Below the pieces are notes generated by a model. It did no database searches and was not told where the DNA came from. It worked only from the letters and a program-made list of their open reading frames with translations. From Stenotrophomonas maltophilia (GTDB lineage Bacteria; Pseudomonadota; Gammaproteobacteria; Xanthomonadales; Xanthomonadaceae): a DNA stretch of 64,000 nucleotides. Shown here one piece after another: positions 27,657 through 35,848 of this stretch. Each line of letters starts with the position of its first letter. Positions within the stretch are counted from its first letter, which is position 1. Location of the stretch: NCBI RefSeq assembly GCF_900186865.1, contig NZ_LT906480.1, forward strand, positions 4,482,001 through 4,546,000, read 5' to 3'. Made by a program: the position numbers and the translations under genes.

Positions 27657-29546
27657 ATGTCCGGTCACAACCAGTTCGCCCTGCTGCGCCAGCGCCGTTT
27701 CCTGCCGTTCTTCGTCGTCCAGGCGCTGGGTGCGTTCAACGACAACGTGTACCGGCAGGCGATCATCGGCCTGTTGTTTTATCTGGGCGTTTCGGAGGAG
27801 CAGCGTTCGCTTTACACCACGCTGGCGCCAGCCATCTTCATCCTCCCGTACTTCCTGTTCTCGGCGCTGGCCGGGCAGATCGCCGACAAACTGGAAAAAT
27901 CGCGGCTGATCGTGATCACCACCACCATGGAGATCGTGATCATGTCGATGGCGGCTGTCGGTTTCGTTACCGAGAACCTGCCGTTCCTGCTGGTCGCGCT
28001 GTTCTGTACCGGCATGCAGTCGACCCTGTTCGGCCCGGTGAAGTACTCGGTACTGCCCTCGGTGCTGAAACCCGAGGAACTGACTGGCGGCAACGGCCTG
28101 GTCGAGATGGGTACTTCGATCTCGATCCTGTCCGGCATGATCATCGGCGGCTCGGTGTTCCTGCTTGCGGGGAGCCACGGCCCGATCGTGGCCGCCACAG
28201 CGGTGATCGTTCTAGCCATCTGCGGCAACATCGCCGCGCGCCTGATCCCCAAGGTCGACGCCGGCGATCCGAACCTGAAGATCAACTGGAACCCCCTGCC
28301 GGAGTCGCGGGTCGTGCTGCGCATGGCACGGCAGCAGAAGGCGGTGCGCAACGCCATCCTCGGGGTGTCCTGGTTCTGGTTCGTCGGCACCGTGCTGACC
28401 TCGCAGCTGCCCAACTACGCGTTGGCCAACCTCGGCGGCGAACCCAAACTGTATCTGTTCGCCCTGGCCCTGTTCTCGGTCGGCACCGGCGTTGGCTCGC
28501 TGCTGTGCGAGAAGCTGTCGGCGCGCACGGTGGAAATCGGCCTGGTGCCGCTGGGTGCGTTCGGCATGACCGCGTTCCTGCTCGACCTGTACTTCGCGCG
28601 CAGCGGCGAGGCGACGGTGCACGGGTTGACCATCGGCACCTTCCTGCAGCAGCCCGGCAGCATCCGCATCGTCATCGACCTGATCGGCATCGGCCTGTTC
28701 ACCGGTATCTTCGTGGTGCCATTGTTCGCGCTGATCCAGAGCCGCACGCCGAAGGCGCAGATGTCGCGCGTGTTCGCGGCGCTGAACATCCAGAATTCCG
28801 GCTTCATCGTCGGCGCAGCCCTGTTGTCGCTGGCCGCGCACAAGCTGCTGCACTGGACCATCCCGCAGCAGTTCCTGGCACTGGCCATCGCCAACGCGCT
28901 GGTGGCGATCTACATCTTCACCATCGTCCCCGAATTCCTGATGCGCTTCCTCAGCTGGCTGATGGTGCGCACCCTGTACCGGCTGCGCCCGCACGGCATC
29001 GAAGCCAACGTGCCCGACGAAGGCGCCGCGCTGCTGGTCTGCAACCATGTCAGCTACATGGACGCACTGATCCTGTCGGCGACGATTCCGCGTCCGGTGC
29101 GCTTCGTCATGTACTACAGGATCTTCAACATCCCGGTGATGCGCTGGATCTTCCGTACCGCCAAGGCGATCCCGATCGCCGGTGCGCGCGAAGACCCGGC
29201 GCTGATGCAACGCGCGTTCGATGACATCGACGCCGCGTTGGCCGAAGGCGAGCTGGTCTGCATCTTCCCGGAAGGCGCACTGACCAAGGATGGTGCAATC
29301 GCCCCGTTCAAGTCCGGCGTCGAGAAGATCCTCGAACGGCGGCCGGTGCCGGTGGTGCCGATGGCCCTGCGCGGCATGTGGTCGAGCATGTGGAGCCGGC
29401 GCGACAGCCGCCTCGGCCGCATGCGGGTGCCGCGCCGTTTCCGAGCCACCGTCGAGGTAGTGGCGGCACCGTCCATGGACGGCCACACCACCAACGCCCA
29501 GGCGCTGGAAGCCCAGGTGCGGGCCCTGCGCGGCGATCACGCCTGA
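27657..29546 (+). CDS. MFS transporter fused to PlsC-type 1-acylglycerol-3-phosphate acyltransferase
   Basis: A 629-residue two-domain membrane protein. Residues 1 to about 415 form a 12-helix major-facilitator domain resembling the lysophospholipid flippase LplT (FFVVQALGAFNDNVYRQAI, YSVLPSVLKPEELTGGNGLVEMG in part). Residues about 430-629 are a PlsC acyltransferase with the catalytic HX4D motif NHVSYMD (His464, Asp469) and the glycerol-phosphate-binding motif FPEG (537-540). This is LplT plus the acyltransferase half of Aas, without the acyl-ACP synthetase domain. A likely job is importing lysophospholipids and re-acylating them. The start is ATG at 27657 after a strong AAGGAGG. Confidence 0.88.
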   Translation: MSGHNQFALLRQRRFLPFFVVQALGAFNDNVYRQAIIGLLFYLGVSEEQRSLYTTLAPAIFILPYFLFSALAGQIADKLEKSRLIVITTTMEIVIMSMAAVGFVTENLPFLLVALFCTGMQSTLFGPVKYSVLPSVLKPEELTGGNGLVEMGTSISILSGMIIGGSVFLLAGSHGPIVAATAVIVLAICGNIAARLIPKVDAGDPNLKINWNPLPESRVVLRMARQQKAVRNAILGVSWFWFVGTVLTSQLPNYALANLGGEPKLYLFALALFSVGTGVGSLLCEKLSARTVEIGLVPLGAFGMTAFLLDLYFARSGEATVHGLTIGTFLQQPGSIRIVIDLIGIGLFTGIFVVPLFALIQSRTPKAQMSRVFAALNIQNSGFIVGAALLSLAAHKLLHWTIPQQFLALAIANALVAIYIFTIVPEFLMRFLSWLMVRTLYRLRPHGIEANVPDEGAALLVCNHVSYMDALILSATIPRPVRFVMYYRIFNIPVMRWIFRTAKAIPIAGAREDPALMQRAFDDIDAALAEGELVCIFPEGALTKDGAIAPFKSGVEKILERRPVPVVPMALRGMWSSMWSRRDSRLGRMRVPRRFRATVEVVAAPSMDGHTTNAQALEAQVRALRGDHA

Positions 29547-29728
29547 CAGAATCGGACTGACAGGCAGGCCCGGCAACCTCCCCCGCATACGCCACCGTCC
29601 AGTGGCGAACACGACATGCCGTGCGTGTAAACGCATACATGCAACGCCGGTTGCGGTAGATTACGCACCCACAGGGGGGAGGTTCGGCCGATTCACCAAG
29701 GCCGGCCACCAAGGAATGGAGTCTCGCT

Positions 29729-30016
29729 TTGAATCAACCACCACCGCTCAGCCGTCCGGTCTACATCCCCAACCATCTGGTCTGGGCGATCCTGACGACG
29801 CTGTTCTGCTGCCTGCCGTTGGGCGTGGTGTCGATCGTCTATGCCTCCCAGGTCGATGGCCGCCGCGCGGCTGGCGATCTGCCGGGGGCCTACAGCGCGT
29901 CGCGCAAGGCGGGCTGGTGGGCAGTGGCTTCGGCCGTGGCCCTGCCGGTCCTGTTTCTGTTGTGGCTCGGGCTGTTCGGCGGCTTGGCCGTACTGGGCGC
30001 TCTTTCCGACCAATGA
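29729..30016 (+). CDS. CD225/dispanin-family small membrane protein (first)
   Basis: A 95-residue protein with two hydrophobic helices (about 19-38 and 63-88) and the CD225/dispanin signature NHLVWAILTTLFCCLPLGVVSIVYASQV. A polar loop DGRRAAGDLPGAYSASRKA links the helices. The family includes eukaryotic IFITM proteins; bacterial members are uncharacterised. The start is TTG at 29729, with AAGGAATGGAG upstream. It is followed 34 bases later by a clear paralogue. Confidence 0.8.
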   Translation: MNQPPPLSRPVYIPNHLVWAILTTLFCCLPLGVVSIVYASQVDGRRAAGDLPGAYSASRKAGWWAVASAVALPVLFLLWLGLFGGLAVLGALSDQ

Positions 30017-30050
30017 TTCACCACCACCACCCATCAAGGAGCTTGAACCC

Positions 30051-30329
30051 ATGAATACCGCTACTCCGCAGGTCCCGAACAACCTGGTCTGGGCCATCCT
30101 GACCACCCTGTTCTGCTGCCTGCCGGCCGGCATCGTGTCGATCGTCTACGCCGCACAGGTCAACGGCAAGCTGGCCGCCGGCGACATCGCCGGCGCCCAG
30201 GACTCCGCCGCCAAGGCCAAGAAGTGGGCCATCTGGTCGGCCATTGCCTGGGCCGTGCTGGTCGTGCTGTACGTGCTGTTCTTCGTCGTGCTCGGCGGCA
30301 TGGGCGCGATGAGCAACAGCGGCTACTGA
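30051..30329 (+). CDS. CD225/dispanin-family small membrane protein (second)
   Basis: A 92-residue paralogue of the preceding protein with the same order: NNLVWAILTTLFCCLPAGIVSIVYAAQV, a polar loop NGKLAAGDIAGAQDSAAKAKK, and a second helix. The two differ mainly in the loop charge and the second helix, consistent with an old tandem duplication. AAGGAGC lies 10 bases before the ATG. Predicted inner-membrane location; function unknown. Confidence 0.85.
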   Translation: MNTATPQVPNNLVWAILTTLFCCLPAGIVSIVYAAQVNGKLAAGDIAGAQDSAAKAKKWAIWSAIAWAVLVVLYVLFFVVLGGMGAMSNSGY

Positions 30330-30338
30330 TACGCCTGG

Positions 30339-30366
30339 ACGGATCCGGCGCCTGCGCCGGATCCGT
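30339..30366 (+). terminator. Hairpin between CD225 gene and DUF2752 gene
   Basis: A 13-bp perfect stem (30339-30351 with 30354-30366) with a two-base loop, then GTTGTTG. The T-rich tail is weak and the hairpin ends six bases before the DUF2752 start, so it may be a partial terminator or attenuator, or may hide that gene's ribosome site. Confidence 0.6.
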
Positions 30367-30372
30367 TGTTGC

Positions 30373-30798
30373 ATGTCCGCGCTTCCCGCTCGTTCCCGAC
30401 TCGCCCGCTGGGCACCGCTGCTGGCTTCCGCCGGCCTGGCCGTGGGTGCCACGGTGGTGCTGCGCAACGTCAATCCGTATGTCGCCGGCAATCCACTGCC
30501 GAGCTGCCCGCTGTACGCCCTGACCGGCCTGTACTGCCCGGGCTGTGGCAGCACGCGCTGCCTGTATTCCCTGGTCCACTTCGACCTGCCCGGCGCGATG
30601 GCGATGAACCCGTTGCTGGTCATCAGCCTGCCGTTCCTGTTGTTGATGCTGCTGAACATCGCCGGCATCCGCCCACGCGTGCTCGACCCGCTGATGCGGG
30701 TACTGGCCAATCCCACGTTCTGGCTCTGGGTGCTGCCCGGGTACGCGCTGTTGCGCAACCTGCCGTGGGCACCGTTCACCGCGCTGGCACCGGTCTAG
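30373..30798 (+). CDS. DUF2752 membrane protein
   Basis: A 141-residue protein with three or four predicted helices (about 14-30, 73-96, 110-130). The family signature CPLYALTGLYCPGCGSTR, with its cluster of cysteines near residues 45-60, is complete. Function is unknown in the family, though DUF2752 genes are often found beside CD225/dispanin genes, as here. The start is ATG at 30373, just after the hairpin. No strong ribosome site is visible, which fits coupling to or control by the preceding structure. Confidence 0.8.
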   Translation: MSALPARSRLARWAPLLASAGLAVGATVVLRNVNPYVAGNPLPSCPLYALTGLYCPGCGSTRCLYSLVHFDLPGAMAMNPLLVISLPFLLLMLLNIAGIRPRVLDPLMRVLANPTFWLWVLPGYALLRNLPWAPFTALAPV

Positions 30799-30855
30799 GT
30801 TTCCAGCCAACGGCGCAGCCCCTCGTGGTGGGCGGCGTTCGTCGATCATGGGGTT

Positions 30856-30959
30856 GGCCGGGTGGGTGGGCTGCGCAGGGGCCGCTGCAAGTACGTCCAT
30901 GTAAGCTCGGTCGCCGCATCCATGCGGCTCACGCCCCTGCGCAGCCCACCCACCCGGCC
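30856..30959. repeat. Long hairpin element A, copy 2
   Basis: A perfect 26-bp stem (30856-30881 with 30934-30959) around a 52-base core identical to that of copy 1. Relative to copy 1, stem positions 8, 16 and 19-22 are changed, each with its partner. Confidence 0.92.
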
Positions 30960-31029
30960 ACGGACAGTTTCCGTGTGCGTCCACCACGGAAAAGAAAGAG
31001 AAGATCAAAAGCGGATCGCTTCGCTCTGC

Positions 31030-31052
31030 ATCCACGCATGGCGTGGATCTAC
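31030..31052. repeat. SMAG of the ATCCACGC subtype within the module
   Basis: An ATCCACGC/GCGTGGAT palindrome ending in CTAC (31049-31052). It is absent at the matching position of copy 1, so it looks like an insertion into the module. Confidence 0.75.
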
Positions 31053-31122
31053 CGTGTCGACCAAGGTCGACACCCACCGGCAGTCGCAGTTGACCCACCG
31101 TCACCGGGAAACTGTCGGGGGT

Positions 31123-31220
31123 GGGGCGGTGTGGGGCTGCAGGACCGTTGGCGCCATGGATGGCGCCATCGAGCCCCCACGGACGGGTTTACGGCGTGTC
31201 CTGCAGCCCCACACCGCCCC
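31123..31220. repeat. Long hairpin element B, copy 2
   Basis: A perfect 23-bp stem (31123-31145 with 31198-31220), extendable outward past one T-G pair, around a 52-base core. The stem sequence is almost wholly different from copy 1, yet the core length and the 3' half of the core are kept. The inner hairpin is TGGCGCCAT/ATGGCGCCA. Confidence 0.88.
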
Positions 31221-31238
31221 GCCCAACCCGCAGCAATC

Positions 31239-31281
<43 letters not shown>

Positions 31282-31321
31282 CGCCTCTGCAGGTGCAGGG
31301 CTGCAAGCCCTGCCAAAACAC

Positions 31322-32209
31322 CTACGTCACCCAGCCTGCAATCACCAGCAGGGCGAGGATCGCCAGCCACAGCAGCAGCATCCGCCACACCAGGCTCATC
31401 GCATCACGCAGGTCCGGCAACCGCTGCCACACCGGCAACAGCCCCGCCTCGGTGTAGTCGTGCGCATCCTCGCGCAGTTCGGCGTTGACGCTGGCCCGCG
31501 CCACCGCACCCAGGAACCCGGTGTTGCCGGTCAGGCGCTCGCCATGGGCCTGGCGCCACGCCTTCCACGCCGTATCGAAGTTGCCCACCAGCGCCATCGA
31601 GAACGCCATCAGCTGTGCCACCGGCCACTCAATCCAGCCCAGCAGCCGCTGCGCCAGCGCCAGCGGCTCCACCGGCACGCGGGCACGCATCGGGCTTTCC
31701 GCCATCAGCGCCAGCAACCGGTAACCGAGCGCGCCAGCCGGGCCCAGCAACAGGAACCAGAACAGCACCGCGAACCAGCGCCGCAGTGCGTTGAGCACCG
31801 TCGCCTCGACCAGTGACGGAATGTCCTCGCGCAGGCTGCCGCCGGCAGACTGCAGGTTGCGCACTGCAGCCTGCCGCGTCGCCGCATCATCGGCATCGAT
31901 GATGGCCTCGATATCGCGGTCCAGGTCACGCGGGCCCCAGCACCAGGCCAGCACCGCCACGCCCAGCAGCAGCGACGGCAGGCCGAACAGCACCCCGCGC
32001 AACAGCCACGCCAGCAGCGCCATCAGCAACAGCGGCGGCAGCAGGGCCAAGGCAACGCCGGCCGGTCCCTGCCAGGCCTTGCCACCACGCGCATCCAGCC
32101 AGCCCAGCCAACGCCGGAAACCGTCGAAACGGCGCAGCGAGGCAGCAGCGGCCGGAGCAACATGGCCCAGGGCCAGTGCCACCAGCACGGCGGCCAGAGT
32201 GGTGAACAT
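31322..32209 (-). CDS. ampE: AmpE-like inner-membrane protein
   Basis: A 295-residue protein with four predicted membrane segments (about 1-20, 55-85, 140-165, 272-292) and conserved AmpE-like stretches WGPRDLDRDIEAII and FWFLLLGPAGALGYRLL. AmpE is a membrane protein linked to AmpD and beta-lactamase induction in enterobacteria, of unclear biochemical role. The usual partner ampD is not adjacent, so the link to peptidoglycan recycling is from family only. The start is ATG at 32209 after GGGAGA. The gene is convergent with the DUF2752 gene across the hairpin module. Confidence 0.75.
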   Translation of the reverse strand: MFTTLAAVLVALALGHVAPAAAASLRRFDGFRRWLGWLDARGGKAWQGPAGVALALLPPLLLMALLAWLLRGVLFGLPSLLLGVAVLAWCWGPRDLDRDIEAIIDADDAATRQAAVRNLQSAGGSLREDIPSLVEATVLNALRRWFAVLFWFLLLGPAGALGYRLLALMAESPMRARVPVEPLALAQRLLGWIEWPVAQLMAFSMALVGNFDTAWKAWRQAHGERLTGNTGFLGAVARASVNAELREDAHDYTEAGLLPVWQRLPDLRDAMSLVWRMLLLWLAILALLVIAGWVT

Positions 32210-32343
32210 GGCGGGTCTCCCTACGAAACAGAACGCTCGGCGCCGCTACCTTACCTGTCGCAGCGGCGCCCTCAGCGGTGAACCGGACTGTAACCCGTGC
32301 CGTGTTCAGGTGGCGGCAATGCAATCGCCCCAGCCGGCCCCTC

Positions 32344-33249
32344 TCAGCCCTTCTGCTGCCGGTACCAGTGCTCGATCAGGCCGCGCGAAATCGAGATCGG
32401 CGGCGACAGGCGGATGCCCTGGCCATCGTCCTCCACATCGCGCGCCAGTGCCGCGCCGACCTCGTCGGCACTGAACCAGCGCGCGTCTTCCAGCTCGCCG
32501 TCCACGGTCGGCAGGTCATCCTGCGCCTGCGCCCTGAAGCCGACCATCAGTGCGCCCGGGAACGGCCACGGCTGCGAGCCCAGATACTGGCAAGCGGTCA
32601 CCCGCACCTTGCTCTCTTCGTGGACTTCGCGTACCACGGTCTGCTCGAAGGTCTCGCCCGGTTCGACGAAGCCGGCCAGCACCGAGTAGCGACGTGGCGC
32701 CCAGTTCGACTGGCGGCCGAGCAGCAGGCGGCCCTGGTTTTCAACCGCCACGATCACAGCGGGGTCGACACGCGGATAGTGCTCGGTGGAACACTGCGCG
32801 CAACGCCCCACGAAGCCGCCACGGGCAAACGCCACGGCACCACCGCATACCCCGCAGAAACGGGTGCGCGAGTGCCAGTAGGACATGCCACGTGCGTAGC
32901 TGAAAGCGGTCGCATCAGCCACCGACCACAGCAGGGCGGCCTGGCGCAGGTCGAGGCGACGTGGTGCGGTGACGGTGACGCTGGCGGCTTCAACCGAGAA
33001 CCACGCTTGTTCCCCGCGCAGGCCGAGGAAGATCGCGGAGCCGGGACCGCCGCCGATGTCGGCGCCGGTCAGCGCCAGCGGCTGGTCGTCATCGCCGGTG
33101 AAGGCGCTGCCGTCCTGATCGAGCACCAGAATGTGCGCGCCCGGCCACAGGCGCGCCAGTGCATCGGCATCTTCGCGCAGGGCATCGGCGCGCTCCAGCG
33201 GTTCGCCCACGAAGGCGAAACCGGAAAGCGGCGAAGGAGTATTGGGCAT
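32344..33249 (-). CDS. nudC: NAD+ diphosphatase / NAD-cap RNA decapping Nudix hydrolase
   Basis: A 301-residue NudC-type hydrolase that splits NADH/NAD+ to NMN and AMP, and in E. coli removes NAD caps from RNA. It has an N-terminal domain, a zinc ribbon (CGVCG...CAQC, about residues 130-155), and a Nudix box near 195-217 reading GFVEPGETFEQTVVREVHEE, with the catalytic glutamates intact. The NudC signature SQPWPFP follows. After EE the box reads SKV rather than the usual VGI, a mild variation. The start is ATG at 33249 (MPNTPSPLS). Confidence 0.93.
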   Translation of the reverse strand: MPNTPSPLSGFAFVGEPLERADALREDADALARLWPGAHILVLDQDGSAFTGDDDQPLALTGADIGGGPGSAIFLGLRGEQAWFSVEAASVTVTAPRRLDLRQAALLWSVADATAFSYARGMSYWHSRTRFCGVCGGAVAFARGGFVGRCAQCSTEHYPRVDPAVIVAVENQGRLLLGRQSNWAPRRYSVLAGFVEPGETFEQTVVREVHEESKVRVTACQYLGSQPWPFPGALMVGFRAQAQDDLPTVDGELEDARWFSADEVGAALARDVEDDGQGIRLSPPISISRGLIEHWYRQQKG

Positions 33250-33313
33250 CCTGCAAGCGTGCCGCCAATCGATGCGGGTGGCAAGCCGCGGGCTTTGCCG
33301 AAGCCATCTGTGG

Positions 33314-33335
33314 GTGTGGAGCTTGTGCTCCACAC
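33314..33335. repeat. Short hairpin repeat (GTGTGGAGC type)
   Basis: A 9-bp perfect stem (33314-33322 with 33327-33335) between nudC and erpA. Flanked by GGGT and ACCT like the other short hairpins of the window. Confidence 0.55.
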
Positions 33336-33370
33336 ACCTTGTCGCGCGGGACGCAGGCCCCGCGCCCCGC

Positions 33371-33763
33371 CTACATGCTGAAGCTGCTGCCGCAGCCGCA
33401 GGTGGTCTTTGCGTTCGGGTTGCGGATCACGAACTGTGCACCGGTCAGGCTCTCGGTGTAGTCCACCTCGGCGCCCATCAGGTACTGCAGGCTCAACGGG
33501 TCGACCAGCAGGGTCACCCCGCTGGTCTGTACCGCCAGATCGTCCTCGGCACGGTTCTCGTCGAACTCGAACCCGTACTGGAAGCCCGAACAGCCACCAC
33601 CTTCGATGTACACGCGCAGGGCCAGGTCGGGGTTGCCCTCTTCCTGGATCAGGGATTTGACCTTGGCGGCCGCCGACTCGGTGAAGTTCAGCGGGCGCTC
33701 CAGCGACTGGTAATCGGGCGCGGCGGCCGGGGTGGCGCCGGGCAGGGAGACTAGCGTGCTCAT
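33371..33763 (-). CDS. erpA: A-type iron-sulfur carrier ErpA
   Basis: A 130-residue A-type carrier that delivers Fe-S clusters to target enzymes such as IspG. The three cluster-binding cysteines are present: Cys58 in [11 protein letters not shown], and Cys122 and Cys124 in [10 protein letters not shown] at the C-terminus. The N-terminal 25 residues are longer than in E. coli ErpA (114 residues). The start is ATG at 33763 ([10 protein letters not shown]). It is first of a closely spaced minus-strand set only in the reverse sense: the bactofilin gene lies 31 bases upstream. Confidence 0.93.
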   Translation of the reverse strand: MSTLVSLPGATPAAAPDYQSLERPLNFTESAAAKVKSLIQEEGNPDLALRVYIEGGGCSGFQYGFEFDENRAEDDLAVQTSGVTLLVDPLSLQYLMGAEVDYTESLTGAQFVIRNPNAKTTCGCGSSFSM

Positions 33764-33794
33764 GGTGTCAGCATGGGGGTGCCGACGATGGCTT

Positions 33795-34259
33795 TCAAGC
33801 CATCGCCTCGGCCAGCTTGCGGCGCGCGGCGGTGTCACCCTTGCCGCCATTGGCCTCATCAGCTTCCGGGGCCGGCAGGGCGGCCATCGGGGCGCTGGCA
33901 TGGATCAGGCGGCCGTTCAGCTGGGCGCCCGCATTCATCTCCACCACCTGGTAATGGACGTTGCCGTTGACCCGCGCGCTCGGGGTCAGTTCGACTTTCT
34001 CGCTGGCGTGCACGTCGCCGTCCAGGCGGCCACTGATGACCACCACCTGGGCACGGATCTCGCCCTCGATCACGCCATGCTCGGCGACCGTCAGGGTCGC
34101 GCCACTGGCGCCTTCGGCGGCGATCACCTTGCCATGGATGCGGCCTTCCACGTACAGGCCACCACTGAATTCCACATCACCGCGGATCACCACCTGGTTG
34201 CCGATCAGGGCATCCACCACCAGCTGGCCTTCACGGTTGGATTTGCTGCTTCCGAACAT
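33795..34259 (-). CDS. Bactofilin
   Basis: A 154-residue bactofilin (DUF583), a polymer-forming cytoskeletal protein of beta-helix fold. The core of about 100 residues shows regular strand repeats, for example [44 protein letters not shown] and [15 protein letters not shown] (each quoted briefly). A short N-terminal tail and an Ala/Glu-rich C-terminal tail flank it. Bactofilins assemble without nucleotides at the membrane and affect cell shape, stalks or polarity. The start is ATG at 34259 (MFGSSKSN), four bases after the stop of the upstream membrane gene, so the two are probably co-translated and functionally linked. Confidence 0.92.
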   Translation of the reverse strand: MFGSSKSNREGQLVVDALIGNQVVIRGDVEFSGGLYVEGRIHGKVIAAEGASGATLTVAEHGVIEGEIRAQVVVISGRLDGDVHASEKVELTPSARVNGNVHYQVVEMNAGAQLNGRLIHASAPMAALPAPEADEANGGKGDTAARRKLAEAMA

Positions 34260-34263
34260 CTGC

Positions 34264-35007
34264 CTACTCCCCTTTGCTGGCCGGCGCACCGGCCTGTTTC
34301 CAGTCGAATACCTGGGTGGTACCCCCCGTACCACTCCCCAATGTCACCCGCACGCGTTGCGGGGTGAAGTCAGCCGGCAGCATCACGCTGCCGGTGAGCT
34401 GCTGGAAGTACCGGAACGAGTAATCCTGTCCCGGTACCTTGCTGCGCTGGTGCAGATCATCCCAGCTGATCGTGGCCAGCTTGCCGTTCTTGACGCCTTC
34501 CACGGTGAAGCGCATCTGCCCCTGGCTGATGGCGCCGCGGTTGAGGTTCTGGGTCAGCACCGCGGTGTACTGCCAGGTGCCGGCCGCTTCCGGGCTGAAC
34601 TCGATCGAATGGGTGTTCAGGCCCTTGCGCTGGCTGGTCGAACCCACCAGGCGCTCATAGAAGGCAACGTCGGCACGCAGGCCGGCGATTTCCTCATCGC
34701 GCTCGGCCAGCGAGGACTGCACCTCGGTGTTGGCGGCGCGGCTGATGCGGTCGGAGGCTTCCAGCGTGGCCTGCTTCTGGCGCAGTTCGGTCAGCTGCGC
34801 CTGCAGCGTCTCGGCACGCTTCTCGGCGGCCTGCAGGCGCTGGCCCTGCGCATCGCGCGGGGTGGCCATCCAGCAGCCGCCGAGCACCGCCAGCACCAGG
34901 CTGAGCAGCCAGATGCCGCCGATCACCAGCAGGCGGCGGCGGTCGGCCGGCGGTTGCGGCGCGCCGGGCAGGCGGACCTGCACGCGCATGGGAGGACGGT
35001 TGGTCAT
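34264..35007 (-). CDS. Coiled-coil membrane protein (DUF6776-like), bactofilin partner
   Basis: A 247-residue protein: a basic, Pro-rich N-terminus, one membrane helix (about 28-48, WLLSLVLAVLGGCWMA), a coiled coil (about 55-110, with heptads of Leu and Gln/Glu), and a C-terminal beta-rich domain of about 120 residues (WQYTAVLTQNLNRGAISQGQ and following). The layout is bitopic with the C-terminal domain in the periplasm. It ends four bases before the bactofilin start. I infer that it anchors or regulates bactofilin polymers at the inner membrane; this is not shown. The start is ATG at 35007 (MTNRPPMRV). Confidence 0.7.
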   Translation of the reverse strand: MTNRPPMRVQVRLPGAPQPPADRRRLLVIGGIWLLSLVLAVLGGCWMATPRDAQGQRLQAAEKRAETLQAQLTELRQKQATLEASDRISRAANTEVQSSLAERDEEIAGLRADVAFYERLVGSTSQRKGLNTHSIEFSPEAAGTWQYTAVLTQNLNRGAISQGQMRFTVEGVKNGKLATISWDDLHQRSKVPGQDYSFRYFQQLTGSVMLPADFTPQRVRVTLGSGTGGTTQVFDWKQAGAPASKGE

Positions 35008-35186
35008 GGGTGGATTCCGGGGCATCGCGAGGGCGACACCGGTACGGCCCCTGTGGCAAACGACGGGCTAGTGTATGACAGGACGGGTGGGTTTCCTGCG
35101 CAGTGGCGAGCCACGGTCTGTGGCGTTCAGGCATGCCATCGTCGATAGTGTGGTCCCCTGCACAGTTCCGTCGCCGGAGCATCGCC

Positions 35187-35804
35187 ATGACCGAAGCCCA
35201 CCTGTTCGTGATCGGCATCCTGCTGGCCTGGCTGGCCGGGATCCGCGTCTACCTCACCGTATTCGGTGTCGGCCTGGCCGGCCTGCTCGGCTGGGTCGAC
35301 CTGCCACCGGCTCTGCAGGCCACTGAATCGTGGTGGGTGCTGGGCACCTCGGCGGCGCTGGCGGTGACCGAATTCTTCGCCGACAAGATTCCCGGCGTCG
35401 ACTCGGCGTGGGATCTGGTGCAGACCCTGGCACGTGTACCCGCAGGTGCCTTCCTTGCCGCAGCCACGCTGTCGCCGGATGGGCAGCTGGGCACCGGCGC
35501 ACTTGCTGCCGGTGCAGGTGTCGCGCTGGCCAGCCACGGCCTGAAGGCAGGCACCCGCGCCCTGCTCAATACCTCGCCCGAGCCTGCCAGCAACTGGGTG
35601 GCCTCCGCCGCCGAGGACACCGTGGTGGTCGGTGGCCTGGCCCTGGCCCTGGCACACCCGTGGATCGCGCTGATCGTGGTGCTGGCCTGCAGCCTGGCGG
35701 GTGCGCTGCTGGTGTGGCTGGTCTGGCGCACCCTGTGGAAGGGCGTGCGCTGGCTGGCACGCAGTGCGTCGCCCGACAGTCCACGCCAGCCCGGCACCGG
35801 TTGA
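35187..35804 (+). CDS. DUF4126 membrane protein
   Basis: A 205-residue protein with four or five membrane helices and the DUF4126 features GIRVYLTVFGVGLAGLLGW, TEFFADKIPGVDSAWDLVQT and VALASHGLKAGTRALLNTSPEP. Function is unknown. The start is ATG at 35187, with CCGGAGC eight bases upstream. It diverges from the coiled-coil gene and is followed 44 bases later by the FimX-like regulator on the same strand. Confidence 0.85.
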   Translation: MTEAHLFVIGILLAWLAGIRVYLTVFGVGLAGLLGWVDLPPALQATESWWVLGTSAALAVTEFFADKIPGVDSAWDLVQTLARVPAGAFLAAATLSPDGQLGTGALAAGAGVALASHGLKAGTRALLNTSPEPASNWVASAAEDTVVVGGLALALAHPWIALIVVLACSLAGALLVWLVWRTLWKGVRWLARSASPDSPRQPGTG

Positions 35805-35848
35805 TCGCCGGGCTTGTCGCATAATGGACGCGAACACCAGGAGCACCG

